From Protonemura montana (Eukaryota; Arthropoda; Insecta; Plecoptera; Nemouridae): a DNA stretch of 64,000 nt. Where the stretch lies: positions 7,130,001 through 7,194,000 of the forward strand of contig OX387612.1 of the NCBI GenBank assembly GCA_947568835.1, read 5' to 3'. How positions within the stretch are numbered: position 1 is the stretch's first letter; each line of letters starts with the position of its first letter. This document shows positions 44,250-57,600 of this stretch, piece by piece. The position numbers were made by a program, and so were the translations under genes. A model generated the notes under the pieces. It saw nothing but the letters and a program-made list of their open reading frames with translations. It did no database searches and was not told where the DNA came from.

Positions 44250-45230
44250 TCGAACGCAGAACACCAAATCCTAGCCTCATTTAGCATCGCTTTCCCAAAT
44301 GTGTTTTCCTTTTTACACACTTTAAGAGATTAAAACGTTTCCTAAGAAGGATTATTTTTGATTAAATTCCTTGACTGTCACATACTTGCATTTACTTATG
44401 TTGGATTCTACCAAAATTCTCAACTTTAAGCTGGACCGCTAGCTCACAGAAACATTTACATTTTACTGCATGTGATTGAAAGTCGTCATAGCACTGGTTT
44501 CCAACTAACACTTCAACTAGGAGGCGAGATTTTTTGTAAAACCGAACCTTACCGACTTACATTCGATCTTTCTCTATTGTAAATCACAACGATATATTTA
44601 AAATATTATAACACATCGGTCTTGGAGTTTTGATTATGGACTCGCTGGTTGCTTTGATTGGTGGCTTGCGGCATGTATCATGGTTTCAAGTGCAGTCATT
44701 GCGTCGTCAAAAAGATTGACGCGATACATTAGCGCAACCTGACATTAATGCAATCGTTGCTACTATAAATAACATTCCGATTGTTTGCGTCAGTGCTTTT
44801 AAGTTTGTCGTTGAAACCACGTAGATGGTGATAGGACAGATGAAAACCATTACAACTGTAGATATTCCTTGCAGTAAATGAGCAAATACGACGTTTATTT
44901 CTGGGACTTTTTGATGTTCGTTGGTTGACTAACGAGGCCAGAAACTTGTAGAAATCAATAATCCAGTAACGTAACAAAATTAAAATGATCATATATTAGC
45001 GAGTTTGACACGAAACGTTATCCAGCTTAGTGTATTTTACAATTGTTTGTGGACATTAACATAGTATAGTTTTAAGTTACACTGGGTTATTATTAGTCTA
45101 ATCCTATTCACTCATATTATTATTATTATAAAATTATAAAATCATCTAAAATGTATTGGTCTGATTTTACAGTTATGTTAAAATTTATTACAAGTGTAAT
45201 TATTGATATTATTGATATTTATATTAATAA
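44250..45230. other. Gene-free spacer after OR-B
   Basis: The first 330 bp match the 3' flank of OR-C (62390-62720), so they belong to the duplicated unit. After that nothing is recognised. Confidence 0.5.
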
Positions 45231-45234
45231 TTAA

Positions 45235-45345
45235 TATCGGAAAATTGTCAGGACTGCTCTAACCCTTGAAGAAGTAACTAGTAGTTCCCGACGAAACGTC
45301 GGGAAATTTAGTTGTCCTTTACTTAGCATTCAAAAACCATTTCAA
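45235..45345 (+). repeat. Hammerhead-like dispersed repeat copy
   Basis: Begins ATCGGAAAATTGTCAGGACT and continues GCTCTAACCCTTGAAGAAGT, then CCCGACGAAACGTCGGGAAA. Here the GAAACGTCGGG is flanked by an upstream CCCGACG, giving a strong local CCCGACG/CGTCGGG pairing not seen in other copies. Confidence 0.65.
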
Positions 45346-45349
45346 ATAG

Positions 45350-46730
45350 TTTTTGTTAATTACAAGTGTGCGTTTTTTTGTTGCATGTCGAATAAAAGAC
45401 ATGCGATAAATATCTTGAAAACATTAACCTTATATAAAAGCTTTAAAATGGCGATGTTCAACTTTTTAGTTTGTATCTGACCAGCTGACCAGCTGACCAG
45501 CTGGGGTAACATTTTTCTGTACATGTTGATTTAAATTGCGAAATTTGGTTGAAAACGTGTGCAATTAGGTTATAATTGTTCAAAATTAAAATCTCAACAC
45601 TATTGTGACACTTTGAGGGAGATTTGAAAACGTTTTTTTGGTGCAATATCGATAAATATGTTTGAAATTTCCTGCCTAGGAAAATTGGAGCCATGTCTCA
45701 CAGTTCGATTTTTATTTCATTCAAAACTTGCCTTTAAATGACCTGCAGCAGTTTGGTAATACTGTTTATGCATGCCTATGAAAGTTATTGAAGAAATTGA
45801 GCACAAACGCTGTTATTTACGTTCGTTTTAAGTGAAATAGAAATAATTTTGCAAAAAGTTTGACAGATGCATTCATTTGTTTGGTTTTTTGACCACTGCA
45901 GGGTGAACGAATTCTTAAACTTATCTTTGCGGCAGTGCATTCAGGATATTCAAACGTCAATGTCAATGTCAACGTCAATGTCAAATTCTTTTCAAAATCT
46001 CTAGAACTGAAGGAAAAACGTGTGAAATTGGCTTATTTTGGTTCTTTATTCAGGATTTAATCCAACTACGTCTTTTTCACGGTGATTTTAAAGAGCATTA
46101 TTATAGTAAAGTATCAAAAATATTGTTGGTGTCTTGGCTAGCAAGATGAAAAATAGCCACTTGACAAGCCCGTGGCATTCTTGTGGAGGTTATTTACACG
46201 TCAAAAAGGTTTGGAAAGTTAAACAATCTATTAACACAACTATTGGAATCTTTTGTAAACATATTTAAAGATATTTATTGTAAATAGTATACGAAAGACA
46301 AGAAATTTCTTAAAATACGACGATTTTTCTCCATCCCCAGCCTAGACAAGATCACACAGTTGATTCCAAGCCATCAATGATATTTGTGACAAATATGTAA
46401 ATCAATAACAATCCTAACTTTCTTTGCAGGTCTTTTACACATTAAATAGGGTTTTTAAACAAACAAAACACACTTGATTAGTTTTTTATTGATAATTTTG
46501 CCAAAACTAGATTTAAAGTGACATTGACAGATCAAAGATAAACATTTGACAGATATCTTTCATCGAATCAGGACGCCGTGGATACTTATTTTATTTTCGA
46601 GGATGCCGTGATTATTCAACAGGTATTTAAATTCAAAACGTCATTAATGACGGAGTGCAGTTTTATCAAATCTAATCCAAATAAGCAATCTAAGTTTAAT
46701 ACGGTTTTCTATGGAAGTGTTTAATATTGT
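45350..46730. other. Gene-free spacer
   Basis: Short tandem motifs: CCAGCTGA repeated three times (about 45480-45503) and GTCAAT-type repeats (about 45955-45985). No supported gene. Confidence 0.45.
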
Positions 46731-46734
46731 ATAG

Positions 46735-48105
46735 TACTTTATGGTGTTACATGGTAGTCTATGTTATTCTATGGTATTCTATGGTATTCTATGGAGTTCT
46801 ATGGTATTCTATGGTATTCTATGGTATTCTATGATATTCTATGGTATTCTATGGTATTCTATGGTATTCTATAGTATTCTATGGTATTCTATGGTAAACT
46901 ATGGTATTCCAAGGTATTCTATGGTATTCTATGGAGTTCTATGGTATTCTATGATATAGTTTGGTATTCTATGGTATTCTATGGTATTTTATGGTATTCT
47001 ATGGTATTCTATGGTATTCTATGGTATTCTATGGTATTCTATGGTATTCTATGGAGTTCTATGGTATTCTATGATATTGTTTGGTATTCTATGATATTGT
47101 ATGGTATTCTATGGTATTCTATGGAGTTCCATGGTATTCTATGGTATTCTATGGAGTTCTATGGTATTCTATGATATTTTTTGGTATTCTATGATATTGT
47201 ATGGTATTCTATGGTATTCTATGGTATTCTATGGTATTCTATGGAGTTCTATTGTATTCTATGGTATTCTATGGTATTCTATGATATTGTTTGATATTCT
47301 ATGGTATTCTATGGTATTCTATGGTATTCTATCGTGTACTATGGTATTCTATGGAGTTCTATGGTACTCTATTATATTTTTTGGTATTCTATGATATTGT
47401 ATGGTAATGTATGGTATTGTATGGTATTGTATGGTATTCTATGGTATTCTATGGTATTCTATGGTATTCTATGGCATTGTTTGGTATTTTATGATATTCT
47501 ATTGAGTTCTATGGTATTCTATGATATTGTTTGGTATTTTATGGTATTCTATGGTATTGTTTGGTGATCTATGGTATTCTATGATATTTTTTGGTATTCT
47601 ATGGTATTCTATGGTATTCTATTGAGTTCTATGGTACTCTATTATATTTTTTGGTATTCTATGATATTATATGGTATTCTATGGTATTCTATGGTATTCT
47701 ATGACATTGTTCGGTATTTTATGATATTCTAGTGAGTTCTAGGGTATTCTATGATATTTTTTTTGTATTCTATGATATTGTATGGTATTCTATGGAGTTC
47801 TATGGTATTCTTTGGAGTTCTTTGGTATTCTATGATTTTGTTTGGTATTCTTTGGTATTCTATGGAGTTCTATGGTAGTCGATGATATTATTTAGTATTC
47901 TATGGTATTCTATGGTATTCTATGGTATTCTATGGTATTCTATGGAGTTCTTTGGTATTCTATGATATTGTTTGGTATTCTATGGTATTCTTTGGAGTTC
48001 TATGATATTCTATGAAATTCTATTGAGTTATATGGTATTCTATGGTATTCTATGGAGTTCTATGGTATTCTATGGTATTTTATGGAATTGTATGGTATTT
48101 AACAA
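46735..48105. repeat. 10-bp satellite (TATGGTATTC)n, about 1.4 kb
   Basis: The decamer TATGGTATTC runs almost without break for about 137 units. Frequent variants are TATGGAGTTC, TATGATATTG and TTTGGTATTC. The phase shifts by one base near 47761. Its frame gives MVFYGILWYS repeats; these are not genes. A dispersed repeat (48110-48280) abuts the right edge. Confidence 0.93.
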
Positions 48106-48109
48106 TATT

Positions 48110-48280
48110 GTTAGGTGTTGTTTGGCACTTTAGGTTGTGGCCCTATTTAAAACTTTTGGAACGGCATCTGACAAATTTCGAAAACTTTTTAAAATATGCT
48201 TCAAGTCAAGTAAAATATAAATCAAAATGCCCACTCCCTCAAAATCTTAAGGTGCCGTTAGGCATCGGGTTCTGCTAGTC
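48110..48280 (+). repeat. Unclassified dispersed repeat, third copy
   Basis: GGTTGTGGCCCTATTTAAAA, AAAATGCCCACTCCCTCAAA and GTTAGGCATCGGGTTCTGCT align with the two copies at 26095-26640. It also ends TGCTAGT. Confidence 0.6.
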
Positions 48281-48284
48281 TTTT

Positions 48285-50680
48285 ATATAACCAACAATAC
48301 AGCCCACAACTAAAAATCACATTTTTTTAAGAATTGAATGCAATGCATTTTTTAATGTATACGTGTACGACTTCATACAACCACGCAAAATAAAGCGCAT
48401 TATTGCAAAACAAAGAAGAACTAATTATGTATCACGCAACTGAATAATTTTGTCTTGAAGTCGGTTAGCCAAACGAGCTGGTCATCTTGAAATGGTGGTG
48501 CGGTGTATACGCGCACATTTTAGAACCTCAGGTCTTCCATAATAACGTCAAAACACTTATGTATTATTATTGTTCATGGCTTCAATTATTTTTGTTTTAT
48601 GTTCAGTGAAAATTATTTATAAAAGTAAATAAACATATAACATACGACAAATAAAATATAAATAGATAATATAAATAGTGTTAACAGTAGGTACAGTTTG
48701 CCCTAGAAGCCCAACTAGCAAACCTTTTTCGGTCTGTTTTTTTCTTCTAAGATCTTAAACGGATGCAAGATGAACGGAATTGCAAACCAAATTATTTTAC
48801 ATCCGGTTTCGAAATATTTCGTACGAGTAGGTACGTATGAGTACGTAGTGATAATGTAATTACCAATCGGCGTGATTGCAAAAGAGAGCAACATTTGGAC
48901 ATTGGACATTGAAAATACTATACTAAGTAACACCTAGTTTACCTACCCAAGTGTACGAGGAGATTCCGAAAGAAGTGGACTCCTTTTATTTTGTCTTCTT
49001 GATATTGCTTGAAGCTATAGGACACTAGAGCAGAGTACGACAGTTCAGTCTTCGCCCCAGACGCTACACACTGGAGTGCTAAGGTTTTGTAGCGCATTGC
49101 GTCTCTTATAAATATGTTGACAATATTGAGATGGTATTACCTGTCCCGGGATCAGTATTATTAATTAGTTGTTTAATAACAACTTCAAGTTGATTTCTTT
49201 GTGTAATATAAATTTGTTGCTACCAATAAATCTTTAAAAAAAACGTGTTTACATGCATGCTAAATGTCACCTATAAAAAAAAACTTAAATCATTCTAGTC
49301 GTTAATAATGTATTAGGTTTTCTTTAAGGCTTTGTGCACTACCTATGATTAATGGCATGTAGAATGACCTTACAAGAGTACAAGTAAATAGGACATACAT
49401 ATGACTTTTTAATATAGTTATGAGGGACAATGTGGGTTGAAAAGGGCATAATATGAAAACAGAACAAGACAGAGGAAAATGTGAAAGTGGAATAATGTAT
49501 ATAATATTGATCTAGTCACCAAAAAGTTTTAATAACTTTGGTTTCAGCGCATTTATGTACAAATAGTCACCTCGTATTAAATGTCAAGTAAAGTTAATAA
49601 TGCAGGCTCTCGAAAAAAACGTTGCTTCAATTCAGTAAATATCTGATAGACAATATAAAACTGTTTACGATTGAAAAAATAATTGCTTTTTGTTTTAATA
49701 ATATAAATAAATAAAATTTAGTTGTTGTTTTAAACTTGCTGTGTCTGTGCACAGTCTAGCGCCAGAGGCAATGGCTGAGCGGTCTTTCATTTCAGTTTTG
49801 TCCGAGAGCTTCAAGCAATGGCAATAAGACAAAATAACAGGAGTCCACATCTTTCGGAGCCTCCTCATTCATCCAGGTAGGAGATAGCTAAAAAAAAAAC
49901 CAGATACGATAGTTAAATTATTTATATTTTTTGTAAGATCAGTCACAACTTCTCACTGCACTTGCTATTTGTAAGTTAAAGTTACAAGAATGCTGTGTGG
50001 TAGGCCCCTTTTTCTAAAGAGTACATACTCTTTTAATTGTATCTTTTAAATAGACTTAACTGACAATAAAGGCTCATCTGCAATCAAAATAGCTGTTAAG
50101 TAATCAAATATGTGGCAAATTTACAGAATTAAATTTATTACCATGTTAATTTTATGGGTTTGTAGGATAAGCCCTTAATTTATTGACTCGGTAGTGCAGA
50201 ATTACATTACAAAGTGGGCAAAAAGTGGTACTCCCTTTTAAGTCTCTTGGTTACGTTAACTAGATTACAAGATTTACGAGCTGCCTGAAAAATGTACGTT
50301 TCCATAACACTAGGAAAAAATCGCACTATAATGCGTTATCATAAATAGCATTATTTAAGACTGTTTAGTCTATGGTGATTGTAATGCAAACGCAAGAAAA
50401 TACTTACTTGTATATAGTGATGACACCAGTCAGTCGCTGTCCAGTCGCACGCTCCTTAATGTCGTGAACCGCTTCGTATTTTGCTATTTTTTCTGCCTGG
50501 TCTTCGTGTACACACTCTCACTATCACCGCCTCGTCCCACACGTCCACACGAGTCCCACACGCACCAATATCACATTAAAAGTGCGACTCATTACCTTTA
50601 TGTCGCTTCAATCGGTATAACTGTTGAGTGTGCAGGTTATATTATTAGTATTATTATTATTATTATTATTATAGCTAGAG
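48285..50680. other. Long gene-free AT-rich stretch
   Basis: No open frame over 75 codons with recognisable content, and no match to the repeat families described here. A short TTA repeat occurs at 50645-50670. Confidence 0.45.
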
Positions 50681-50687
50681 ACAGAAC

Positions 50688-50770
50688 GTGAATGTTAAAC
50701 TTTCTGCGTGAAAGATGGCCGCCAAATGACTACTTTACCGACAAAATTGCAGAGTACCGGAACACGCCGT
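50688..50770 (-). repeat. MITE end fragment
   Basis: GTGAATGTTAAACTTTCTGC, then AAGATGGCCGCCAAATGACT and ACTTTACCGAC match one end of the MITE family. Confidence 0.55.
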
Positions 50771-50799
50771 CAAGTATAGTCACTGTATATACGTTTTTT

Positions 50800-51430
50800 C
50801 TGCCTCATGATATGATCGCCTCCGTTTTGTGGGCCGCGATGGTGATGCCCTTGAGTTCCGCCTTTTCGAGAATCTTCTCTAGAACTAGGCTACCATGCTC
50901 CTCTAGGTCCGTCTTCCTCTTGGCTGTGACAACCACTACAAGGTCGTCTGCGTGCCCCAGCAAGTCGGTGCGTGGGATACTGGACCTTAACATCTCGTCG
51001 TAGAAGCAGTTCTACAGCGTCGGCCCCAGGATGGAGCCTTGCGGCACTCCGCAGGACACTTCAAACTGCTGGCCCGGACTCACCTCCAAATTCCTGTTCT
51101 AGAGGTAGCTCTTCGCGATGGTGGTATTGTGTGAGTGTATCCCCATTCTGACCAAGACTGACATGATACCGGGCCATGGTCCGGAGTTGAAAGCGTTCTG
51201 CACATCGAAGGCGATCAAAGAACTTACAGGTTTGTCCCGGTAAGACTGCCAATTTGCCTCTTCTTCCGTGGCCAAATGGATGACTCGGCGGACTGCGTCC
51301 ATCGTAGATCGGTCTTTGGGAAGCCAAACTGGTCGTCGGACTGGCCCTGCCCCTCTTACAGGTCATGTTCAAGCCTAATGAGAACTATTCTCTCATAGAC
51401 CTATCCCATGACGTAAAGGAGGCAGATCGG
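50800..51430 (-). mobile_element. R1-like LINE reverse-transcriptase fragment, degraded
   Basis: Minus-strand frames read, in RT order, MDAVRRVIHLATEEEANWQS, SLIAFDVQNAFNSGPW (domain with the first catalytic Asp), FEVSCGVPQGSILGPTL, then HADDLVVVVTAKRKTDLEEH (xADD box). A TAG follows GPTL where R1-clade RTs usually have W, and the pieces lie in different frames. Ends are missing. The AxDVxNAFNS and VxVTAK patterns point to the R1 clade. Confidence 0.75.
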
Positions 51431-51660
51431 CCTTTATGTCCGGGCCAAGTATGAGTCGAATCATGGTTCTGTTCAAGAAATATTTTGTTTTGGTTTCTGA
51501 ACTTGCGTAACTTAGACAACGTCTCATAAAATTGAAAGTAGGCATATTGCTACTTTGGCAATGGAACTCTTAAATGACCTCTAAACCTAACCTTTGGTTT
51601 TCACACGTCTAGAACAAGCCCGTCTACCGTATCATGGACCCCACGGAGAAAGCAATGACT

Positions 51661-54600
51661 ATGTGGATTATGAAGAAGCTGCGTGAGAACCAAGATTTTG
51701 ATCTATCAGTGTTGCCGTTAAAATATATTGGTAAGTTTATTACGTCGCACTGTAGATAATAAATTTTAACAATGTAGAAATTGTAAATAAGTCGATTGCT
51801 TACTTCACCTGTTAACAACTGATGGCGATGGTACAAAGATTGTAATTTGTTAAGCTTTTAATATTTACTTTCTAGAAAAGCAGGATCAAAATAGAAATAG
51901 ATTGACGGATTTGATGATGTCGTATAACCTAAGAATGCTAATTAAATGCTCATTAAAAAACCAACACGTATTCCAGCTGAATCTAGCTCGTGTATTGACA
52001 ATATTTGCACAGATTACGCAAACACGTATGTAAAAATGAGTAATATTAGTGTTTTACTATTATAGATGGAATAAAATATCACCATAGAATTCCAGATGAA
52101 ATTTTAGACTGTCATTCCCAAATCTTATCGGTCAAAGAATAAAAAAATAAATTTTAGATTAAAACTAATATTGCGTAACGATCGTTTAGAGATGAACCAA
52201 CTCACTGCTTTTAACTAAAATCCGTTTTGCCAATTGAAAGTAATTATAAGGAAAGATCACGATTGATGAAATGTACTTGGAATTCAAAATTATCATTATG
52301 AAAATATTATTGAAGTATCAACCCCTTTGTAACAAAAGTGTATCGAACCTAAGGAGGGAAAGATCACTTACAAATGGTACAAACTTGAGCTTAAAGCTCA
52401 AGCGGAGTTCGTTCAGAATGTGCTTGCGAAATTAAAATACTCGACAAACGAACTAAACTATAATGGGCACGCAATTAAAGCAGTAAAATAAACAATACCA
52501 AAACAAGACCCTTAGCTGAGCTAAAAACAGAGAAAAATCAGCATGGGAGTTAATCGAATCTAATAAAATAAATAGTGTCAAGAGAGATGAAACCAGGGAT
52601 ATATTATTAGGGAATGATCAGGAGAAAAAAAGACGAATTATACATTGACATGCAGCCTCTGGTGAAAGGCCAAAAAACTGTTAATTTTTTAGGTCAACAG
52701 CTGTTCAATGCTCTCCCAAATGATTTTTAAAAAACCAGACAACATGTACTTTTAAGACTAAAATCAAAAATGTGTTAATCAAGAATGCCTTTTACAGCGT
52801 CAAAGAATTTAAATCATATTTAGGCATGGTAAAGGAGTAAAGGGATAAAGGCGGTTTATCATTTTTATTGTGGCTATGTATGTTATAGATATTGTTGTGT
52901 ACAAATTGTTAAAACAATGTTTTTGTTAAAAAAAATAATTAAATAATTAAAGAGTTTTGTCAATAGCACTTACCGGCTAGATATCGTGCTCATTTTTAAG
53001 ATACGGTAATGAGACTGTCGAACTGTTGACCGTATGCTCAGGAACCGAGCCATATTTTTAACACCGGTTACAAAAAATAAATGTTAGGAAATCATAAACA
53101 AGGTATGCAATAAACATTTGGCTGACATTGACGAGATACTGGGAAGTATAATTCAATATGTAGCGACCTATATCATGGAAAGAATTATCGGCATAATCAA
53201 TAAATCATTTGAGCAAGGTTTATTCCCATAAACGCTACAAAATTCAAAACTAATCCCGGTATTCAAAAAAGACAATCCGTATTTAGTTGCAAACTATCGA
53301 CCTGAAGCCATTCTTTTAAATTTCTCCAGCAACATGGAATCGGAAATGTTTGTAAGAATTATAAATATCGTACAGGACCATAAGCTTAAAAAATATGTCA
53401 ACATAATTTGACAAAGGGTAGATCTACCATCATAGCAGCATAAATCAGGCACTACTGGCGTTGGAACACAAAAGTCATACAGTGAGCATATTTTACGACA
53501 AACGAAAAGCATTTAACACTATCGATCACGCTATGTTACACGCGACACTGACAACACTGGGTGGGATAAGCAAATATGTGGATAAAATCATATTCAAAAG
53601 GCAGAAAACAGTGCGTGCACATAAAAATTAAACAAAAGACGGTTCAAAAAATCAAATATTAGCCTGCCGTACAGAGCAAGGGTCTCGCCACTTGGGTTCA
53701 CATTATTTTTTCACTATATCCCACTATGTGTATCGTTTGGGCAGCTTACACCAACTTGGAAAATGCAACAGTAGATCAGAAAAAACTTGGTGTAATCAGA
53801 AAAAACTCGTTGTTAATGAATAGAAAACAGTATTCATATCACGACACCTGGTTTCCCCTCCTTCCTTCTAGGCTAGGTAAGGGTCATCATCATCCTCATA
53901 ATCATCCACTTATTCACCAACGCCTTGAGAATAGTGTCGCACGGCCAGTTGTTAAAAAAGTGCGTCATTAAACATCAATAATTAATCAACCAACAGTGTG
54001 CATGTCATTTAAAGGAAATATGTGAAAAACTGAGTAGAGTTAACTGATATGGTTATTTATTTATTTATTTTCCAAAACTTTGACATGCATTTCATTCAGT
54101 ATAAAATGCTATCGGTTGTTGCAAGGCTGTCCGTATATTATTTCTGGAGCTATTCGGTAGTGGTATAACCGCTTTTCCCGGTAGATTATTCCACAATCGT
54201 ATCCCCTCTGCGGCTAAGCAGAACTTCCCGACGTTGGTTCTTGGTTGCAGCTGTTTAATCTTGTGATGGTGATCTTGTCGGGATAAGTATGATGGTGGTT
54301 GAAGGAGCAGGTTGACGTCCTCCCATCCAGGTTCATAGATGTATGCTCGGTTAATGCAATGATACAAGGTAAAAAATTGGAGAGGTTTTGCAAAAGTAGA
54401 TTTCTTGGATAACTGATAAATAATGAACTAGACCATGGGGAAGTTATGTTAAAAATTTTACCAAACAGGTTGCTTCGTACTGTTATTTAAAAGACTGGTA
54501 GAGATTGTAAATCACCAAAAAATCCTACAAGAATATCACACGTGCATTTACAACTGCATTTATGAGTGATGATAATTGTTGAGAAGCCGTTACCCAGTGG

Positions 54601-57600
54601 AAGAATTATATCACATAGATTCTTACAGGATACGTTTTTAAGAAATCTGAAGTCTTACCACCACCCTGTCTGTAAATATATGATGTCATATTGTGTGCTC
54701 AAAGTATGCATTGTAGCCACTCATGCTTTTTTAGTTCAAAAATCCTTAGCACCACCCGCTTTTCAGCAACGTTTCTCACCTGGTCTGATCATCTTATCGT
54801 TGCAGGTCTCTGGCCGCTGGATCCAAACGCCAAAAAACCGTTTCTGGACAAATTACGCAATGCCGCCATTATAACGAATTTGGTGGCTGATGTTTTGACA
54901 GGCACCATCTTGCTCCCTCTAGGAGCATTATGGTCAAACAGAGATCATCATGTCGTACTAGAATGTATAGGCATAAGTTGCTTGGAATTTGTAACATTTT
55001 TTAAGGTCAGTGATTTTTTTGATTTTTTTTCTCGTGAAACATTCGTAAATTCGCACCTAGAATGGCGCCAGCATCTAGAATTAAAGAGTGTTTTTATTTA
55101 TTGTTGAAATTTCGTCCCTTATCTCTAGTGCAATAATTATTTCATCACCCTGGGCACTTTCGATTTATTGGTCATGTCGAGTTTTAGATACGGAAATTGT
55201 TCTGTTTAAAGTCACTGGTTAAAAGGGGCATTTACATAAAAAAAATCAATGTGCACACCTTCTTTAAACTACAAATCCAATTCAATTCATACCTTTATTG
55301 ACAAAATCTCTGAAATTGGCGATTTTTAAATTCATTACTTCAGTTATCGGCGGTCGCATGTAGCGAAAATGATTCTCTCCAAGGATGAGAATGACAGCAC
55401 CCGTTAAGGAAATAAGTTTTTGCCATTCTGTCATTTCCTCTCTCTGTCTAACTTTCCTCCCAACATATCCCATTCCCGACGATTCTGATGCCACCTAGCT
55501 GCCGAGCAGCGACCTACGCGAACGCGACAAATTTCAACCAAATTAAATGCTTTCGGGAATTCGGATGTTGTACCCAGAGGAATTGTCCAAGAATGTTAAA
55601 AAAAGATGACCATTTTACAAGAAAATTGAATAAATATTATATCTGGCAATATTTGTTATTCTACTCGTTGGTTATCCGGAGGTTCCATTGATCGACATAT
55701 CTCACCAAGGATTGTATACTTTAAAGTTATTTTTAGTTAAAGGGTTTTGTACTTTAAAGTGCTGTTTTCGGGTATTTAGCTTGTACTCGTTGGTAGAGTT
55801 TTTTTTCTTAAGCTTCTTCACATTCCTAGCAAAGTGATAACAACCAACGAGAAAAGTTTGAATTAGCAGGTAAAAGCCCCTTTAAATAACACGTAAGACC
55901 ATTGTTAGAATAAGTGATTTTTGGTATAAGCTGGGTGGCACCGAGCAAACTCTTGAGTATCATGGAGTAGAAGATTTGTTCTTTAATCTTCAGGTCGGAT
56001 GTTTTTACTTTCGACGGCACCAAATCAAGGAGTTAACGTCCAGTATCGTCGAGTTGAGACGACAGGATATGGCCGGACAGCCAAGCGAACAAAAACAGAA
56101 GATAGTCGCTGAAATTCAGCGGTGGATTAACGGGTTTGTAGTAATTACAGTCATCGTCATCTTGCAGTTCCTGGTTGGGTACTCTGCACTGATGCCGTCA
56201 TTGGTTTCTGAAAGGAAGCTCTTTGGCAGGTAAACGTATATATATGCTATGAATTATTTTACTTTTACCAAGGATAGCGCTACAAAGATAGTCTATCACG
56301 GAACCAAATGAGGTGTCGATACTCTTCCGGTATTTCCCAAAACCATCCATTAGCAAAAAAAGCTGGAATAAATCAGTTCTCTGCCAAGGGAAGGCAATTT
56401 TATCAATATCATACTGCGGAGCCCACTCACTCCATTGGAAGACTTTGACACAAAATAAGGATTCTTTGTGGAGTATCTGTATGCAGTCGATTTCGGTCTT
56501 GAAAAGGGCCATAGCTGGAGCTAATGTTTCGTCTGCGATGGTACAGATATCTTTCGAATTCAGAATGGCGACTGTGCCATCACCGACGAAAATATCGGTT
56601 CCAGACATAGTCTGAAACAGAGCAAAACATTTGCCACAATGAACATTCAAGCACAAATATCCAAGGCAATATCACACCACGAGTCACGCGTCACACAGAT
56701 ACCTTTCTCTTCTTCCAGAATCTGGTTCCCTATCGACCCGTACTCATCGCCAACGTATGAAATTTTGTTCGCACTTTGGTCTGTCTTTTTCTTAATTGGT
56801 ACTCTGTCAATCGTCTCTGGAGATGGCCTCTTGGGCGCCATTTTAATGCAATTTGTTGGCCAGTTTCGACTGCTACGTCATAACTTAGCCAAATTAAGAG
56901 AGGACGCCGTCGAGAATGTGAGACGTCGTCGTGAGCAGCAAGACTCTGAGGATAAAGAGTCGCTAGATGAAACGCTAAGTAGCGTGCAAGTTCCTTTGGC
57001 GTCCAAAGCTCTGGAGCTAGATGTGGTTTATGTAGAGGATAAGGACGTCGTTGAGGAAATGTCCCAGCTTTTAAGAAGCTACGTGTATCGCTATCAAGAG
57101 TGCGTTCGGTCAGTTTTTTTCATGATACATTTAATTAATAACCCTAAGCAAAACGTTAGTATCGATTTATTTATTTTCTGGGAAAATAACGGGTCTTGTG
57201 ATACTGGTCTAATTGCATCGGTTTATAAGTGAATGATGGCGAGAATGGTTACCAACATAACCTAGCCTAGAGGGAGGAGGAAAACCCGGTACTGTCACGT
57301 ACTCTATATTTCTGTCGAAGAGCAACAAAGAGACCACAGACTCATTTAACGACGCCATAAGACCAGTGCACGCGACAGTTAAGAGTTTGATCACTAGTTA
57401 TTTCTTTGGGATGCCTTCGGTTGTTCCTCATTTCATTTGATCTACCCGGTATTAAATTAAAAAGCCAAAACACTGCATTGTCGTTTGTTCCTCCGTCGTT
57501 TCATCTACCCGGCAACAGATTAAAAAGTAAAAATACTGCAATGTCGTTTCTTCCTTCTTCAAATATTTCACCTAGAGCGTGATTTGCAGTTGTTCCTCCT

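Noticed and set aside
46741-47567. MVFYGILWYS-repeat proteins
   Set aside because: Translation of the decamer satellite in successive frames; no other support.
54566-54874. 102-codon frame overlapping OR-C exon 2
   Set aside because: Wrong frame relative to the exon that aligns with OR-A and OR-B.
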